Notes: generated by a model from the letters alone, not told the origin. DNA of 64,000 nucleotides from Azotimanducus chitobiosivorans (GCA_965200235.1 OZ241339.1:1922001-1986000), one strand, 5' to 3'; numbered from the stretch's first letter, positions 19,401-27,878 are shown. Numbers and translations are program-made.

Positions 19401-19550
19401 TACAGAATCAATGATCGTATCGAACTGGTGGGGCAGATCATCAACATTACCGATGAGGATCTCGAGGCTTACCACCTGATACCAGGGCGCAAAGCCTACA
19501 CCTACGACAATGACCGACGCTATGTGGTCATTGTCAATGTCAGATTGTAG
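16453..19550 (+). CDS. TonB-dependent receptor, interrupted by a one-base frameshift
   Basis: An outer-membrane receptor of about 1030 residues in two frames. The first frame (16453 to about 18120) has a signal sequence, IEEIVVTGIRNSLSKAL, the plug-domain words FPDQNVADSLSHVPGVSV and ISIRGTRSSQNRTLLNG, and then barrel sequence. Near 18120 the frame is lost. Reading one base earlier restores RNYNLYSYTRNHDDDY and runs to 19550, ending in a typical aromatic barrel strand (YVVIVNVRL). One missing C in the run at about 18118-18124 explains it. It belongs to the Xanthomonas/Caulobacter-type sugar receptors. A ribosome binding site (AGGGGG at 16445) precedes the clustered start codons 16453, 16459 and 16465. 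Confidence 0.85.
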
Positions 19551-19571
19551 GGCCGTCGCCATGCGCTATTG

Positions 19572-20750
19572 ATGCATCTGCGCCTGTCCATACTCCTACT
19601 CGCGTCCTTCACATTTGTCGAAACGGCTGTTAGCGAGAGCGCTCGCAGGCACGAGACCGAGTCATGGACGCGCGGTGTCTGGCTCACCAATGTTGATAGT
19701 GATGTGCTGTTTGATCCGCATCGCCTCGAAGAGGCAATCAACATCCTCTCGAAGCACGGTTTCAACACGCTGTATCCGGTAGTGTGGAATAGAGGTCATA
19801 CACTGTACCCCAGCCAGGCGTCACAGCGTTGGACAGGTGCTCCGCAGTTGCCTCGCCTGGAGCTCGCGAAACGGGATGCGCTTAAAGAAGTCATCGGCCA
19901 TGGACAGCGGTACGACATGCGAGTAATCCCTTGGTTTGAATACGGCCTGATGATGCCTGCGGATTCGCGCCTCGCGAACGAACATCCTGAGTGGCTGACT
20001 CGTCGTGCGGACGGTTCGGCTATTTGGCTGCTCGGCGGTAAAACACCAATGGTATGGCTCAATCCGTTGCATCCTCAAGTTCAAGCCATGCTCAGTGAAC
20101 TTTTATCGGAGCTCGTGGACACCTACGCCGTAGACGGCATACAGTTGGATGATCATTTTGGATACCACTTTCAATTCGGCTACGACCCCCGCACGCTGGA
20201 ACTGTACCAGCGGGATTATCCTGAAGCAGAGCCACCTCCGGCACCAGACCTTGATCAATTGACGAACTGTGTTCATGACGACCCTGACTGGCAAAGCTGG
20301 GTCGATTGGCGCGCAGCGAGCATCACTCATTTTGTAGAAAAACTAGTCTCGACTTTGAAGGCAATCCGCCCGCAGTTGACGATTTCCGTTTCCCCTAATC
20401 CACAGACTTTTTCCAAGAATTGCTACCTGCTTGACTGGCGCGCTTGGCATGAGCGAGGATTAATTGATGAGCTGGTGCTGCAAGTCTATCGCGACAACAT
20501 GCTGTCCTTTGGGCAAGAATTATCGAAACCCGAGGTGCACGCCACGCGCCAATCCATCCCTGTGGTCGTCGGTATCCTCAGCGGCCTCAGGAGCCGACAT
20601 GTGTCATCAAGCCTACTACGCCAGCAGATTGACATGACTCGGGCACGGCGGTTCAGCGGCGTTTCGTTCTTTTTTTACGAAAGCCTGTGGAATCTCGCAG
20701 ACGAAACGCCGCAGGAGCGACAAAGGCTGTTCAAGGAGGCACTGCGATAG
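19572..20750 (+). CDS. glycosyl hydrolase-like 10 (GHL10/DUF187) family protein
   Basis: About 392 residues with an N-terminal signal peptide (LRLSILLLASFTFVETAVS), so it is exported. The (beta/alpha)8-type core shows RGVWLTNVDSDVLFD, HGFNTLYPVVWNRG, VIPWFEYGL, YAVDGIQLDDHFGYHF and PQLTISVSPNPQTF. The Asp residues of GIQLDDHF match the active-site strand of GHL10 proteins. Characterised relatives such as DigH cleave denuded peptidoglycan glycan strands; other members are untested. It starts 22 bases after the receptor stop, so the two are probably co-transcribed and act on the same glycan outside the cytoplasm. Confidence 0.85.
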   Translation: MHLRLSILLLASFTFVETAVSESARRHETESWTRGVWLTNVDSDVLFDPHRLEEAINILSKHGFNTLYPVVWNRGHTLYPSQASQRWTGAPQLPRLELAKRDALKEVIGHGQRYDMRVIPWFEYGLMMPADSRLANEHPEWLTRRADGSAIWLLGGKTPMVWLNPLHPQVQAMLSELLSELVDTYAVDGIQLDDHFGYHFQFGYDPRTLELYQRDYPEAEPPPAPDLDQLTNCVHDDPDWQSWVDWRAASITHFVEKLVSTLKAIRPQLTISVSPNPQTFSKNCYLLDWRAWHERGLIDELVLQVYRDNMLSFGQELSKPEVHATRQSIPVVVGILSGLRSRHVSSSLLRQQIDMTRARRFSGVSFFFYESLWNLADETPQERQRLFKEALR

Positions 20751-20757
20751 ATCAGTG

Positions 20758-20924
20758 CTAGGAGCCTGCGCCGTAGAAATTCGCGGCTGCAAATCCGCTC
20801 CCACTCGCCCGTTTGAACGCTCGATTTCGTCAAATATAGCCCGATATTATCCTCAATCGACCCTCCAAACGGGCGGCGGGATCGAATTTTCGCTATCGTG
20901 AATTTCTACGGCGCAGGCTCCTAG
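20758..20924. repeat. long inverted repeat element (25-bp perfect arms)
   Basis: The arms at 20758-20782 and 20900-20924 are exact reverse complements over 25 bases, starting CTAGGAGCCTGCGCCG. The 117-base interior is partly self-complementary too (CCCGTTTGAACG against CCAAACGGG). It carries no ORF. The structure looks like a REP-type or miniature mobile element. It follows the GHL10 stop by 7 bases and could also end transcription, although there is no U-tract. Confidence 0.75.
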
Positions 20925-20988
20925 ACATTATGTATTGACCTTGCCTTCCGCCGCAGGCCGGTAGGCAAGGTCAATACATAGTGTCTAG
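20921..20988. repeat. second palindrome sharing CTAG with the first
   Basis: Arms of 26 bases (20921-20946 and 20963-20988) pair with one mismatch around a 16-base loop. Both arms end in CTAG, and the first CTAG is shared with the end of the preceding inverted repeat. The tandem of two hairpins suggests a composite REP/BIME-like unit or two nested insertions. Confidence 0.75.
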
Positions 20989-21019
20989 GAACAGGGCGAA
21001 CTTGGTGCTTCGCACGTGC

Positions 21020-21150
21020 CTACAAGTAGAGTTTGACTCCAAGCAAGACACGGAAATCATTGTCGTATAGCTTGGGATTTATATACATGACTCCACCAAG
21101 TGGTGTCCTGCTATATCTTGACGCTTCACAGGCCAAGTGACCTGATAGGA
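21020..21150 (-). pseudogene. C-terminal remnant of an outer-membrane protein (tentative)
   Basis: The minus strand reads SRTPLGGVMYINPKLYDNDF followed by RVLLGVKLYL and a stop at 21020-21022. The alternating, aromatic-rich end is what the last strands of a beta-barrel receptor look like. An in-frame stop lies just upstream (about 21160), and nothing larger continues. I take it as the scar of a deleted receptor gene between the inverted repeats and the regulator. The assignment rests on composition and pattern only. Confidence 0.3.
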
Positions 21151-21154
21151 AGTG

Positions 21155-21895
21155 TCACACAGGAACTTCGGTCACGAATTCATAGGAGTCAGAGCGGTAA
21201 TAGGAGTTCGTATATTCAACGACCCTGCCACTTTGAATGACGCCATGCCGCTCAATATGCAAAATCGCAGCATTCGTATGAATATCGAGCATGCTCGCCT
21301 GGACTTTATTCGCGTTCGCAGCTCGTATCCTCTGAACCGCGCTCGTTGGTCGTAAGCCCACCTGCGCCATGTCCTGATAGAGGGACTGGCCTATGCTGAG
21401 CGGGTCGGGCAATACATCTTCAGGCACAGCGACCACTTCATAGGCGATCGCAAGGCCGTTCGCCAAGCGAACGCGCTGAATCTCAATCACCTGCCCATCC
21501 GAAGCCAATCCAAAAATCAAAGCAAGATGCGCATCCGCCTGCAGGTGCCGAACTGATATCACCTTTGAACTGGGCATGAGCCGGTTCTTCGCCATATCTT
21601 CTGAAAACGAGGAAACACTCGACACTGATTTCTCTATGCGCCTTGAGACGAAAGTCCCGGCCCCATGCTTACGATCAAGAATGCCGTTCTCAAAGAGTTG
21701 CGAAAAAGCTTTGCGGATTGTGACTCGTGAAATCCCCAGCTTCTCGGCGAGCTCTCTTTCGCTCGGTATCAATTCACCGGGGCCGACAGCGGTGCTTTCT
21801 ACACATTGAGCGATCACGTTGTATAGCCTCCGGTATTTTGGCCGTGTATCGCGGTTTTCCGAGTAGATTCTGCTAATCCTGTCGAGCGTCACCAT
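21155..21895 (-). CDS. GntR family transcriptional regulator (HutC/UTRA type)
   Basis: A 246-residue regulator. The N-terminal winged helix shows LIPSERELAEKLGISRVTIRKAF and LFENGILDRKHGAGTFVSRR (about residues 41-87). The C-terminal UTRA effector domain reads VIEIQRVRLANGLAIAYEVVAVP and later HIERHGVIQSGRVVEY. This is the architecture of NagR/YvoA, which sense amino-sugar phosphates. It faces the glycan locus and an inverted TGGTAT dyad lies just upstream, so it probably controls both itself and the divergent nanE/receptor promoters. Confidence 0.9.
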   Translation of the reverse strand: MVTLDRISRIYSENRDTRPKYRRLYNVIAQCVESTAVGPGELIPSERELAEKLGISRVTIRKAFSQLFENGILDRKHGAGTFVSRRIEKSVSSVSSFSEDMAKNRLMPSSKVISVRHLQADAHLALIFGLASDGQVIEIQRVRLANGLAIAYEVVAVPEDVLPDPLSIGQSLYQDMAQVGLRPTSAVQRIRAANANKVQASMLDIHTNAAILHIERHGVIQSGRVVEYTNSYYRSDSYEFVTEVPV

Positions 21896-21929
21896 GACCA
21901 GTTCTCAACCTTTTCATCGCACAGAAAAT

Positions 21930-21953
21930 GATACCAGCGAATTCAGTGGTATC
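21930..21953. promoter_or_regulatory. candidate GntR operator dyad
   Basis: GATACCA at 21930-21936 and TGGTATC at 21947-21953 form a perfect 7-base inverted repeat with a 10-base spacer, 35 bases upstream of the GntR start. The hexamer is the same as the repeated half-sites at 16268-16415. The site overlaps the 3' end of the cyclodeaminase-like gene. Confidence 0.55.
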
Positions 21954-22905
21954 CAAGCGCATTCGGCTGGCGAGCAACCACGAAGCCGGCCGCCGCCAAG
22001 TCTTGCGCGGCGTTGCCGAGGTTCTCGTAGAGGGTGACCTCGTCCTCTGAGGTTCTAGCGGGGACAGTGCCGGCGAATACTTCGCCGATCTCTCCGACGA
22101 TTCTCTCCGCTGAGAAGGCATCTTCTTCAATTGCTTGAATGAGATCGCCTGCTTCGGCAAGTGCGAACTTCGTGATCTCGGTGTATACCCGAGCCTTGCC
22201 AACCGTTTCTCCATCAACTTCTCGATCATGCGGCGTGTGCGCACCGACCATGTTGAGATGCATGCCGGCGGACACATCGCGCACGACAATGAGCGGCTCG
22301 CTCGCGTTGCTGACCGCGCACACGATATGCGCGCCGCGAACGGCGTCTGCAGCCGTCCGCACCGGCCTGACCAGCCCTGCTTCATAGCGAGCAGCGAACG
22401 CGTGCGCCTTGTCGAAACTTGGCCCCCACACCCTGACCTCACAAATATCGCGCACGCTGCACATTGCCTCAAGATGCGATTCGGCCTGCACGCCGTAGCC
22501 GAGCAGTGCCAAGACGCTCGCGTTCTCACGCGCAAGCCGCCTCGTTGCCGCGCCACTTGCCGCGGCGGTGCGAATGGCGGTGATCGACGCTGCATCCACA
22601 AGCGCCTTCGGCGTGCCGCTAGCGCCATCAAAGAGCATCACATAGCCTTGAATCGCAGCGATGCCCTTGGATGGATTGCCGGGGTAGTGGCTGAAAAGTT
22701 TTGCACCGAACAGTGCTGACGACCCGACCTCGCCCGGCATCACGCCAAAGAAGCCTGCACCTTGACCGACTGGCTGAATTGAGCGAAGCGGCAGATCAAT
22801 CTCGCCGAGGCTGATAGCGGTCTGGATTTTCTCCATCAGGTCGATGCATGCGGGCATGGTCAGCGTATGCTTGACTGTTGCGGCATCGATCACCGAAATT
22901 GCCAT
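21943..22905 (-). CDS. ornithine cyclodeaminase/mu-crystallin family protein
   Basis: A 320-residue NAD(P)-dependent enzyme family member. Recognisable blocks are FGVMPGEVGSSALFGAKLFSHYPGN, the conserved DAASITAIRTAAASGAATR (near 110-130), the Rossmann motif LALLGYGVQAESHLEAM, and VGAHTPHDREVD. Members deaminate ornithine to proline, reduce ketimines or make amino-acid precursors; the reaction here is not decided. It ends 47 bases before the GntR start on the same strand, so some read-through between them is possible. Confidence 0.85.
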   Translation of the reverse strand: MAISVIDAATVKHTLTMPACIDLMEKIQTAISLGEIDLPLRSIQPVGQGAGFFGVMPGEVGSSALFGAKLFSHYPGNPSKGIAAIQGYVMLFDGASGTPKALVDAASITAIRTAAASGAATRRLARENASVLALLGYGVQAESHLEAMCSVRDICEVRVWGPSFDKAHAFAARYEAGLVRPVRTAADAVRGAHIVCAVSNASEPLIVVRDVSAGMHLNMVGAHTPHDREVDGETVGKARVYTEITKFALAEAGDLIQAIEEDAFSAERIVGEIGEVFAGTVPARTSEDEVTLYENLGNAAQDLAAAGFVVARQPNALGYH

Positions 22906-22950
22906 TGCAAATGCTCCGCAATATCCACATTAGCAGCGAGGCAGCCCGCC

Positions 22951-23349
22951 TCAAGTTGCCAACCTACCTTGAATTTCCGCCACGTTCCGCTCCCAATTGG
23001 CACCGTCAAAGGGCTCGATGGAGACCTCTTCGAATTCGCTTCGGTCGAGGCAGCGCGCATTCACGCTCTTGCCACTCGGGTGCGAACGCGGCACGTAGAA
23101 GGGCTTGACGCCGCACCGCTTGCAGAAGGTGTGCTGCGCCGTGCCGGTATTGAAGGTGTAGGTAGTGAGCATCTCGGCACCGGCAAGCAAGCGAAATCGA
23201 TCAAGCGGCACGATCAAATGCAAGAAGCCGACGATCCGGCAGACCGAGCAGTTGCACTCGAGCAGCGTCACCCTGGTCGGCGCATCAACCTCGAAGCGCA
23301 CGCTGCCACAATGGCAGGCCCCTTGAAACGTGCGCAGCTCAGTTCCCAA
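22951..23349 (-). CDS. GFA (glutathione-dependent formaldehyde-activating-like) family protein
   Basis: A small zinc protein of about 132 residues. Three cysteine groups, ACHCGSV, CNCSVC and CKRCG, are the zinc ligands of the GFA/CENP-V fold. The family is named for formaldehyde-glutathione adduct formation, but most members have no proven activity. The homologous part begins LRTFQGACHC. No ATG is available there, so I chose the TTG at 23349, which overlaps the acyl-CoA dehydrogenase stop by 11 bases; 23397 is the longest option. Co-expression with that dehydrogenase is likely. Confidence 0.82.
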   Translation of the reverse strand: MGTELRTFQGACHCGSVRFEVDAPTRVTLLECNCSVCRIVGFLHLIVPLDRFRLLAGAEMLTTYTFNTGTAQHTFCKRCGVKPFYVPRSHPSGKSVNARCLDRSEFEEVSIEPFDGANWERNVAEIQGRLAT

Positions 23350-24601
23350 AGTCCCAGCCCTGCCCGGCGTGATACGCGCGCAACACTGTCTTGGCAATCA
23401 GTATGCGGTGTACTTCGTCGGGGCCGTCGGCAAGACGCAAGGTGCGCGCGGTCGTGTACATGCCAGCAAGCGGGAGATCGCCAGAGACGCCTGCGGCGCC
23501 CCATACCTGAATCGCGCGGTCAACGACGCGATGAAAGGCGGCGGGCACGAACACCTTGATCGCAGAGATGTCCGCACGCACATTGCCGCCCGCTTCCATC
23601 TTGTTGGCGCACTCGATGGTCATCAGCCGCGCGGCTTGAATGTCGATGTAGGAGTCGGCAATGAACCCCTGCATGAATTGCTTGTCTTCCAAGAGCTCGC
23701 CGCCATGCACGGCTCGTGTCGTGAGCCGCTCGACCATGAGGTCGAACGCCCGCCACATGGCGCCGATGGAATTCATGCAGTGATAGATGCGCCCGGCGCC
23801 AAGGCGATCCTGCGCCGCAGCATGTCCTGTTCCCGTGCCGCCGAGCTGATTTGACTTCGGCACGCGCACATTGTTGTAGCGTATCTCGCAATGGCTTGAC
23901 GAGCGACCCCACACCGGCACGCCGCGCACGACCTCAAGCCCTGGCGCGTCAGTCGGAACGATGATCTGCGTCATGCGCGAGCCAGCGGCTTCCGGGTCGG
24001 ATTCGTCCGCGGTGCGACACATCACAATCAGGAAGTCCGCCGCAAAGCCGTTGGATGTGAACCACTTGTGTCCGTTGATAACCCACTCGTCGCCTTCGAG
24101 CCGCGCGGTCGTTTGCAGCGAGCGCGGGTCCGAGCCTGGCTGATCGGGTTCGGTCATAGAAAAGCCCGACTGCATGCGCCCTTCGGTCAGCGGGATGAGC
24201 CACTTCTCGTGCTGCTCTGGCGTGCCGTACTTGAGAAGGATTTTCTGGTTGCCGGAGTTGGGCGCCACCACGCCGAAAAGCGCCGCTGCGCCCGGGCTGT
24301 AGGCGAGGATTTCGTTCATGTACGCCTGCCTCAAGAAGCCGATGTCCATGCCGCCAAAGGCTGTTGGCAAGTGCGGCGCCCACAGGCCTCGCCGCTTGAC
24401 CTTGTCCTGAATATCGCTTCGCAGCGCTTTCGCTTCCTCGATCTGTTCCCGACCGGGGCGCGAACCGTCATCGCGCACTGCCCAGAGCTTGGCCTCAACC
24501 GGCAGCACATCTTCGTTGATGATCTCGGCCGTTCTCAGCCGCAGATCGTTGATTTCGTCATCGAGCCCTGGAATGGGCTTCACGTTCATTCGTGTGGGCA
24601 C
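23339..24601 (-). CDS. acyl-CoA dehydrogenase family protein
   Basis: About 420 residues. The start is set by AGGAGG at 24608-24613, six bases before a GTG at 24601 (VPTRMNVKP); the longer frame is not homologous. Family landmarks are SMTEPDQPGSDPR and WVINGHKWFTSNG (FAD and substrate contacts), GRIYHCMNSIGAMWRAFDLM, and the C-terminal QVWGAAGVSGDLPLAGMY. The substrate is an acyl-CoA, but chain type is unknown. Related large enzymes occur beside aminoglycoside-kinase-like acyl-CoA dehydrogenases. It is divergent from the MBL hydrolase. Confidence 0.88.
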   Translation of the reverse strand: MPTRMNVKPIPGLDDEINDLRLRTAEIINEDVLPVEAKLWAVRDDGSRPGREQIEEAKALRSDIQDKVKRRGLWAPHLPTAFGGMDIGFLRQAYMNEILAYSPGAAALFGVVAPNSGNQKILLKYGTPEQHEKWLIPLTEGRMQSGFSMTEPDQPGSDPRSLQTTARLEGDEWVINGHKWFTSNGFAADFLIVMCRTADESDPEAAGSRMTQIIVPTDAPGLEVVRGVPVWGRSSSHCEIRYNNVRVPKSNQLGGTGTGHAAAQDRLGAGRIYHCMNSIGAMWRAFDLMVERLTTRAVHGGELLEDKQFMQGFIADSYIDIQAARLMTIECANKMEAGGNVRADISAIKVFVPAAFHRVVDRAIQVWGAAGVSGDLPLAGMYTTARTLRLADGPDEVHRILIAKTVLRAYHAGQGWDFGN

Positions 24602-24679
24602 GGGTTGCCTCCTGCGCGGGAACGAGACTCTAACACGGGCATAAGCCGCTACACTGAGCGCTTTTACTCGCGAATCGTT

Positions 24680-25783
24680 GTGTCTCAATCAAGCACTCTC
24701 AGCTACCGATGGTCGGACCATCCCGAGGGGGGGACGCTGCGCGAGGTTGCGCCGACCGTCCAATGGCTGAAAATGCCCCTTGACGGCGGTCTTGACCACA
24801 TCAACCTCTACCTCCTTGAAGACGATGATGGCTGGTTCGTTGTGGACACTGGCTGGAACGATGATCGCACCGAGCGGCTGTGGGACGGCATATTCGAGGC
24901 GCATTTGTCGAACAAGCCCATTAAGGGTGTGATCTGCACACACTTCCATCCTGACCATATCGGACAGGCAGCCATGATCACAGACCGGTTTCGCTGCCCC
25001 CTGTACATGACCTTCAAGGAGTACTATCAAGCACTCTCGTTTGCTGGCGGCTCAAGGCGCTCGCAAAGCTGGCAGGCTGCGGATTTCTATGCCCGCGCCG
25101 GCATGACCAAGACGTTCTCCAATGAGCTGCGCAAGATGATGGACCGCGGCAACCCGATGGCGAAGCAAGTCATGCCGACAAGTTTCCAAAGGATCGAGCA
25201 TGGCGACGTGCTGACCATCGGCGGTCACGACTGGCGAGTAGTCGTTGGATCGGGGCATTCCCCCGAGCACGCCTGCCTGCATTGCGCAGGACTTCGATTA
25301 CTGATCTCGGGCGACCAGGTGCTGCCGGTGATCACATCAAACGTCAGTGTCTTTCCAAATGAGCCTGAAGCCAATCCACTCAAACTATGGCTCGAATCGC
25401 ACGAGCGCTTGCTCGACCTGCCCGCTGACACCCTCGTGCTGCCAGCGCATAACCTGCCGTTCGTTGGCGTGCGCGAGCGTCTCAGGTCACTGATTGATCA
25501 CCACGCCGACCGCATGCTCGCGATCGAGGAGCATTGCGTCGAACCGCGCAAGGCCGTTGAGTTGATTCCGCTGCTCTTCAAACGCGAACTCAACTTCATA
25601 GGCACGATGATGGCGCTCGGCGAAGTCATCGCACATCTTCATCAGTTGATGCATCACAGGCGCATCGAGCGCAAATTGCATGAGGACGGCGCGTATCGGT
25701 TCACATCCATCGACCCGTCGCTGCCGCAGCGAGTGCATCTGCGGGGGCACATGGACCCTGACGATGCGCCCATGATGGTTTAG
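24680..25783 (+). CDS. MBL fold metallo-hydrolase
   Basis: A 367-residue metallo-beta-lactamase-fold enzyme from the GTG at 24680. The earlier open frame is only antisense to the acyl-CoA dehydrogenase. The metal motif THFHPDHIG lies near residue 95-103, a further metal site is in GSGHSPEHACL, and ISGDQVLP supplies the bridging Asp. The extended C-terminal helical domain (LIDHHADRMLAIEEH) is typical of LACTB2-like hydrolases that act on thioesters or RNA. Its neighbours suggest a thioester substrate, as inference. Confidence 0.88.
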   Translation: MSQSSTLSYRWSDHPEGGTLREVAPTVQWLKMPLDGGLDHINLYLLEDDDGWFVVDTGWNDDRTERLWDGIFEAHLSNKPIKGVICTHFHPDHIGQAAMITDRFRCPLYMTFKEYYQALSFAGGSRRSQSWQAADFYARAGMTKTFSNELRKMMDRGNPMAKQVMPTSFQRIEHGDVLTIGGHDWRVVVGSGHSPEHACLHCAGLRLLISGDQVLPVITSNVSVFPNEPEANPLKLWLESHERLLDLPADTLVLPAHNLPFVGVRERLRSLIDHHADRMLAIEEHCVEPRKAVELIPLLFKRELNFIGTMMALGEVIAHLHQLMHHRRIERKLHEDGAYRFTSIDPSLPQRVHLRGHMDPDDAPMMV

Positions 25784-25789
25784 CCGCCG

Positions 25790-26077
25790 TTGACCGCCCG
25801 AAAAATCAATTGGTCGCGCATTCGCCGCATCCTAGTGGTCATCACCTATCGCGGGCTCAGGCGCGGCAAGCGGCGCATTCCGCCCGGCTTGCGACTCATT
25901 GCCGGGCTGCTGCTTGTCTTTGGAGGCGTTCTCGGATTCCTACCGATTCTCGGCTTCTGGATGATCCCGCTCGGTATCGCGGTCGCATCGCTTGATATTC
26001 CGCCGCTCTACCGGGTGCTGAACAGGCGGCTACGCCGACTTCGGCACCGGCGTTCATCTGCCAGCAAACTTGAGTAG
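25790..26077 (+). CDS. small conserved membrane protein
   Basis: A 95-residue protein starting at TTG 25790, six bases after the MBL stop. It is strongly basic at both ends, with one long hydrophobic hairpin in the middle (LRLIAGLLLVFGGVLGFLPI then LGFWMIPLGIAV). The IPPGLR and LDIPP words recur in short inner-membrane proteins of unknown role (PGPGW-like pattern). Its end overlaps the convergent luciferase-like gene by 24 bases. No function can be given. Confidence 0.65.
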   Translation: MTARKINWSRIRRILVVITYRGLRRGKRRIPPGLRLIAGLLLVFGGVLGFLPILGFWMIPLGIAVASLDIPPLYRVLNRRLRRLRHRRSSASKLE

Positions 26078-26911
26078 GTCCTGTACCCGCCGTCGTAGCT
26101 GATCGATACTGCCCACACCAAGAGGCACGATCAGTTGATCAATGCCGAGATCCCGGTAGGCATCGAAACTTGCCTGATCAACTGATTCGGCGTCAGTACC
26201 GATGAACAGCCTGATGTCAGCACGCGATCTTCCCGCCCGCTGCAAATGGCGCTCTAACTTCTCGATGCCGCGCGCCGCCGACGACGGACTGCGGTTGAAG
26301 CCGTACCAACCGTTCCCATGCGAGGCCACACGAGCGAGCGCAGCCTCCGATTCACCTCCGAAGATAATCGGTGGGTGTGGCTGTTGCACGGGATTTGGGT
26401 TGGCGTAGCACGGCTGCAGTTCGTAGGTGTCTCCTTTGAATTCAGAGACACCACGCGCCCACAATGCGCGCATCACTTCAATGTACTCGATGGTACGCTT
26501 GCCACGTTCGGTAAAGTTCATTTGCAGGTTTTCGAACTCCTCCCGCAGCCAGCCAATACCCACGCCAAAATCGAATCGTCCGTTCGATAGATAGTCAAGA
26601 TCAGCCACCACGCGCGCCGTGTATACAGGATTGCGCTGCGGCACAAGACAGACACCGGTGCCAAGACGCAGGCGCTCTGTCACCGCAGCGGCAAATGTCA
26701 GCGCCGAAAAGGGGTCAAGAATGCCCTTTGGGTTGCCAGGAATCTTGCCATCCTGTGTATAAGGGTAGCGCGAGGCGTATTCAGGAAAGAATAGGACATG
26801 CTCCGGCGCCCACAGTGAATCGATGCCGGATTCGTCCAAGTACCTCGCCGCTTCGACGATGTACTCGCGCGCTGTGAAATGCCCGAAGGCCATGGATACG
26901 CCGATTTTCAT
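26054..26911 (-). CDS. LLM class F420-dependent oxidoreductase (TIGR03619-like)
   Basis: A 285-residue luciferase-like monooxygenase fold protein from the ATG at 26911, with MKIGVSMAFGHFT at the start. The words GIDSLWAPEHVLFFPEYASRYPY, LGTGVCLVPQRNP, FDFGVGIGWLREEFENL and PIIFGGESEAALARVA match the F420-dependent class. Such enzymes use reduced F420 or flavin to oxidise small molecules; the substrate is unknown. It is separated from the second LLM gene (30200) by stress and SDR genes, so the two are not one operon. Confidence 0.85.
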   Translation of the reverse strand: MKIGVSMAFGHFTAREYIVEAARYLDESGIDSLWAPEHVLFFPEYASRYPYTQDGKIPGNPKGILDPFSALTFAAAVTERLRLGTGVCLVPQRNPVYTARVVADLDYLSNGRFDFGVGIGWLREEFENLQMNFTERGKRTIEYIEVMRALWARGVSEFKGDTYELQPCYANPNPVQQPHPPIIFGGESEAALARVASHGNGWYGFNRSPSSAARGIEKLERHLQRAGRSRADIRLFIGTDAESVDQASFDAYRDLGIDQLIVPLGVGSIDQLRRRVQDLLKFAGR

Positions 26912-26988
26912 GGTTTTATACCTCGCTGAGTGCTGTGAGTGCTCCGTCAAACCGATAATACCGTTTCAGACGAGAGCAACGTGTCAGC

Positions 26989-27774
26989 TCACGAATTCAA
27001 GTTCCGCATAGTGCGGGCAAGCAAGGGGATCAAGCGCTTTCGCGGCAGCAGGCGCATGGTCGTGGCGGCCACCAAATTATTCATGAATCCAGGAATGAAG
27101 CGCGGCCCCTTGCCCAAGGCGCGTAGTCCCGCTTCCGCGGCGTACTCTGCTGACATGGCGCCTGGCGCGAGGTCTTTGAATACCTTGGTGTATCCGGGTG
27201 TTGGCATGGCGCCCGCAATAAAGGCCATAGCATCAACGCCCTGACTCCGAAGCTCGTACCACAGGGCTTCACCAAGGTTGATGATGAACGCCTTGGTTGC
27301 CGAGTAGCCAGCGAGGCCGGGAAACCCTTGCAGGCCAGCCATCGACGACACAAGGATAAGGCCTCCACGTCCGCGCTCAACCATGCACGGCACAATGGTC
27401 TTCACGGTCTCGACCAAGCCGAGCGCATTGACTTGCATCAGCTGCCGCAGGTCGTCATTGGACGTGTCAAAAAATGGTCCGGTGGGCACAAAGGCCGCGT
27501 TGTAGACGAGCATTCCGATATCGAGATCCGCCGTTGCTTCGCTGAAGACTTCGGCGAGGTTCGGTGCGGCAAGATCTTGCGCTAGGCATCGGACTTCAAC
27601 GTCGTGCGCTGATGTGAGCCTCTCGGCCGCCTCGTGCAGAAGGGTTTCGCGGCGCGCAATGAGCAAGAGATTCATGCCACGCGCGGCCAAGCGATCGGAG
27701 AAGGCGGCGCCGAGACCTTCCGAAGCGCCGGCCACCATGGCCCAAGAGCCTTTGAGGTCGCCAAAGTCGACCAT
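26989..27774 (-). CDS. SDR family NAD(P)-dependent oxidoreductase
   Basis: A 261-residue short-chain dehydrogenase from the ATG at 27774. VAGASEGLGAAFSDRLAARG is the cofactor motif, NAAF replaces the NNAG word, and the catalytic Ser (VSSMAG) and YSATKAF complete the triad. It resembles the 17-beta-hydroxysteroid/3-ketoacyl-reductase-like DltE-type SDRs. The longer frame upstream lacks homology. Confidence 0.85.
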   Translation of the reverse strand: MVDFGDLKGSWAMVAGASEGLGAAFSDRLAARGMNLLLIARRETLLHEAAERLTSAHDVEVRCLAQDLAAPNLAEVFSEATADLDIGMLVYNAAFVPTGPFFDTSNDDLRQLMQVNALGLVETVKTIVPCMVERGRGGLILVSSMAGLQGFPGLAGYSATKAFIINLGEALWYELRSQGVDAMAFIAGAMPTPGYTKVFKDLAPGAMSAEYAAEAGLRALGKGPRFIPGFMNNLVAATTMRLLPRKRLIPLLARTMRNLNS

Positions 27775-27878
27775 GTCAGTTTTCCATGCTGTGTGCGGTA
27801 ATATTAAACCGTGCGCAGCCGAAGGGTGCAGCCGGGCGAGGCAGTAGAGACAGTAGCCTCCGCAGGAGCCCGCAGCAT

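Noticed and set aside
24068..24679. N-terminal extension of the MBL hydrolase
   Set aside because: It is antisense to the acyl-CoA dehydrogenase; homology begins at the GTG 24680.
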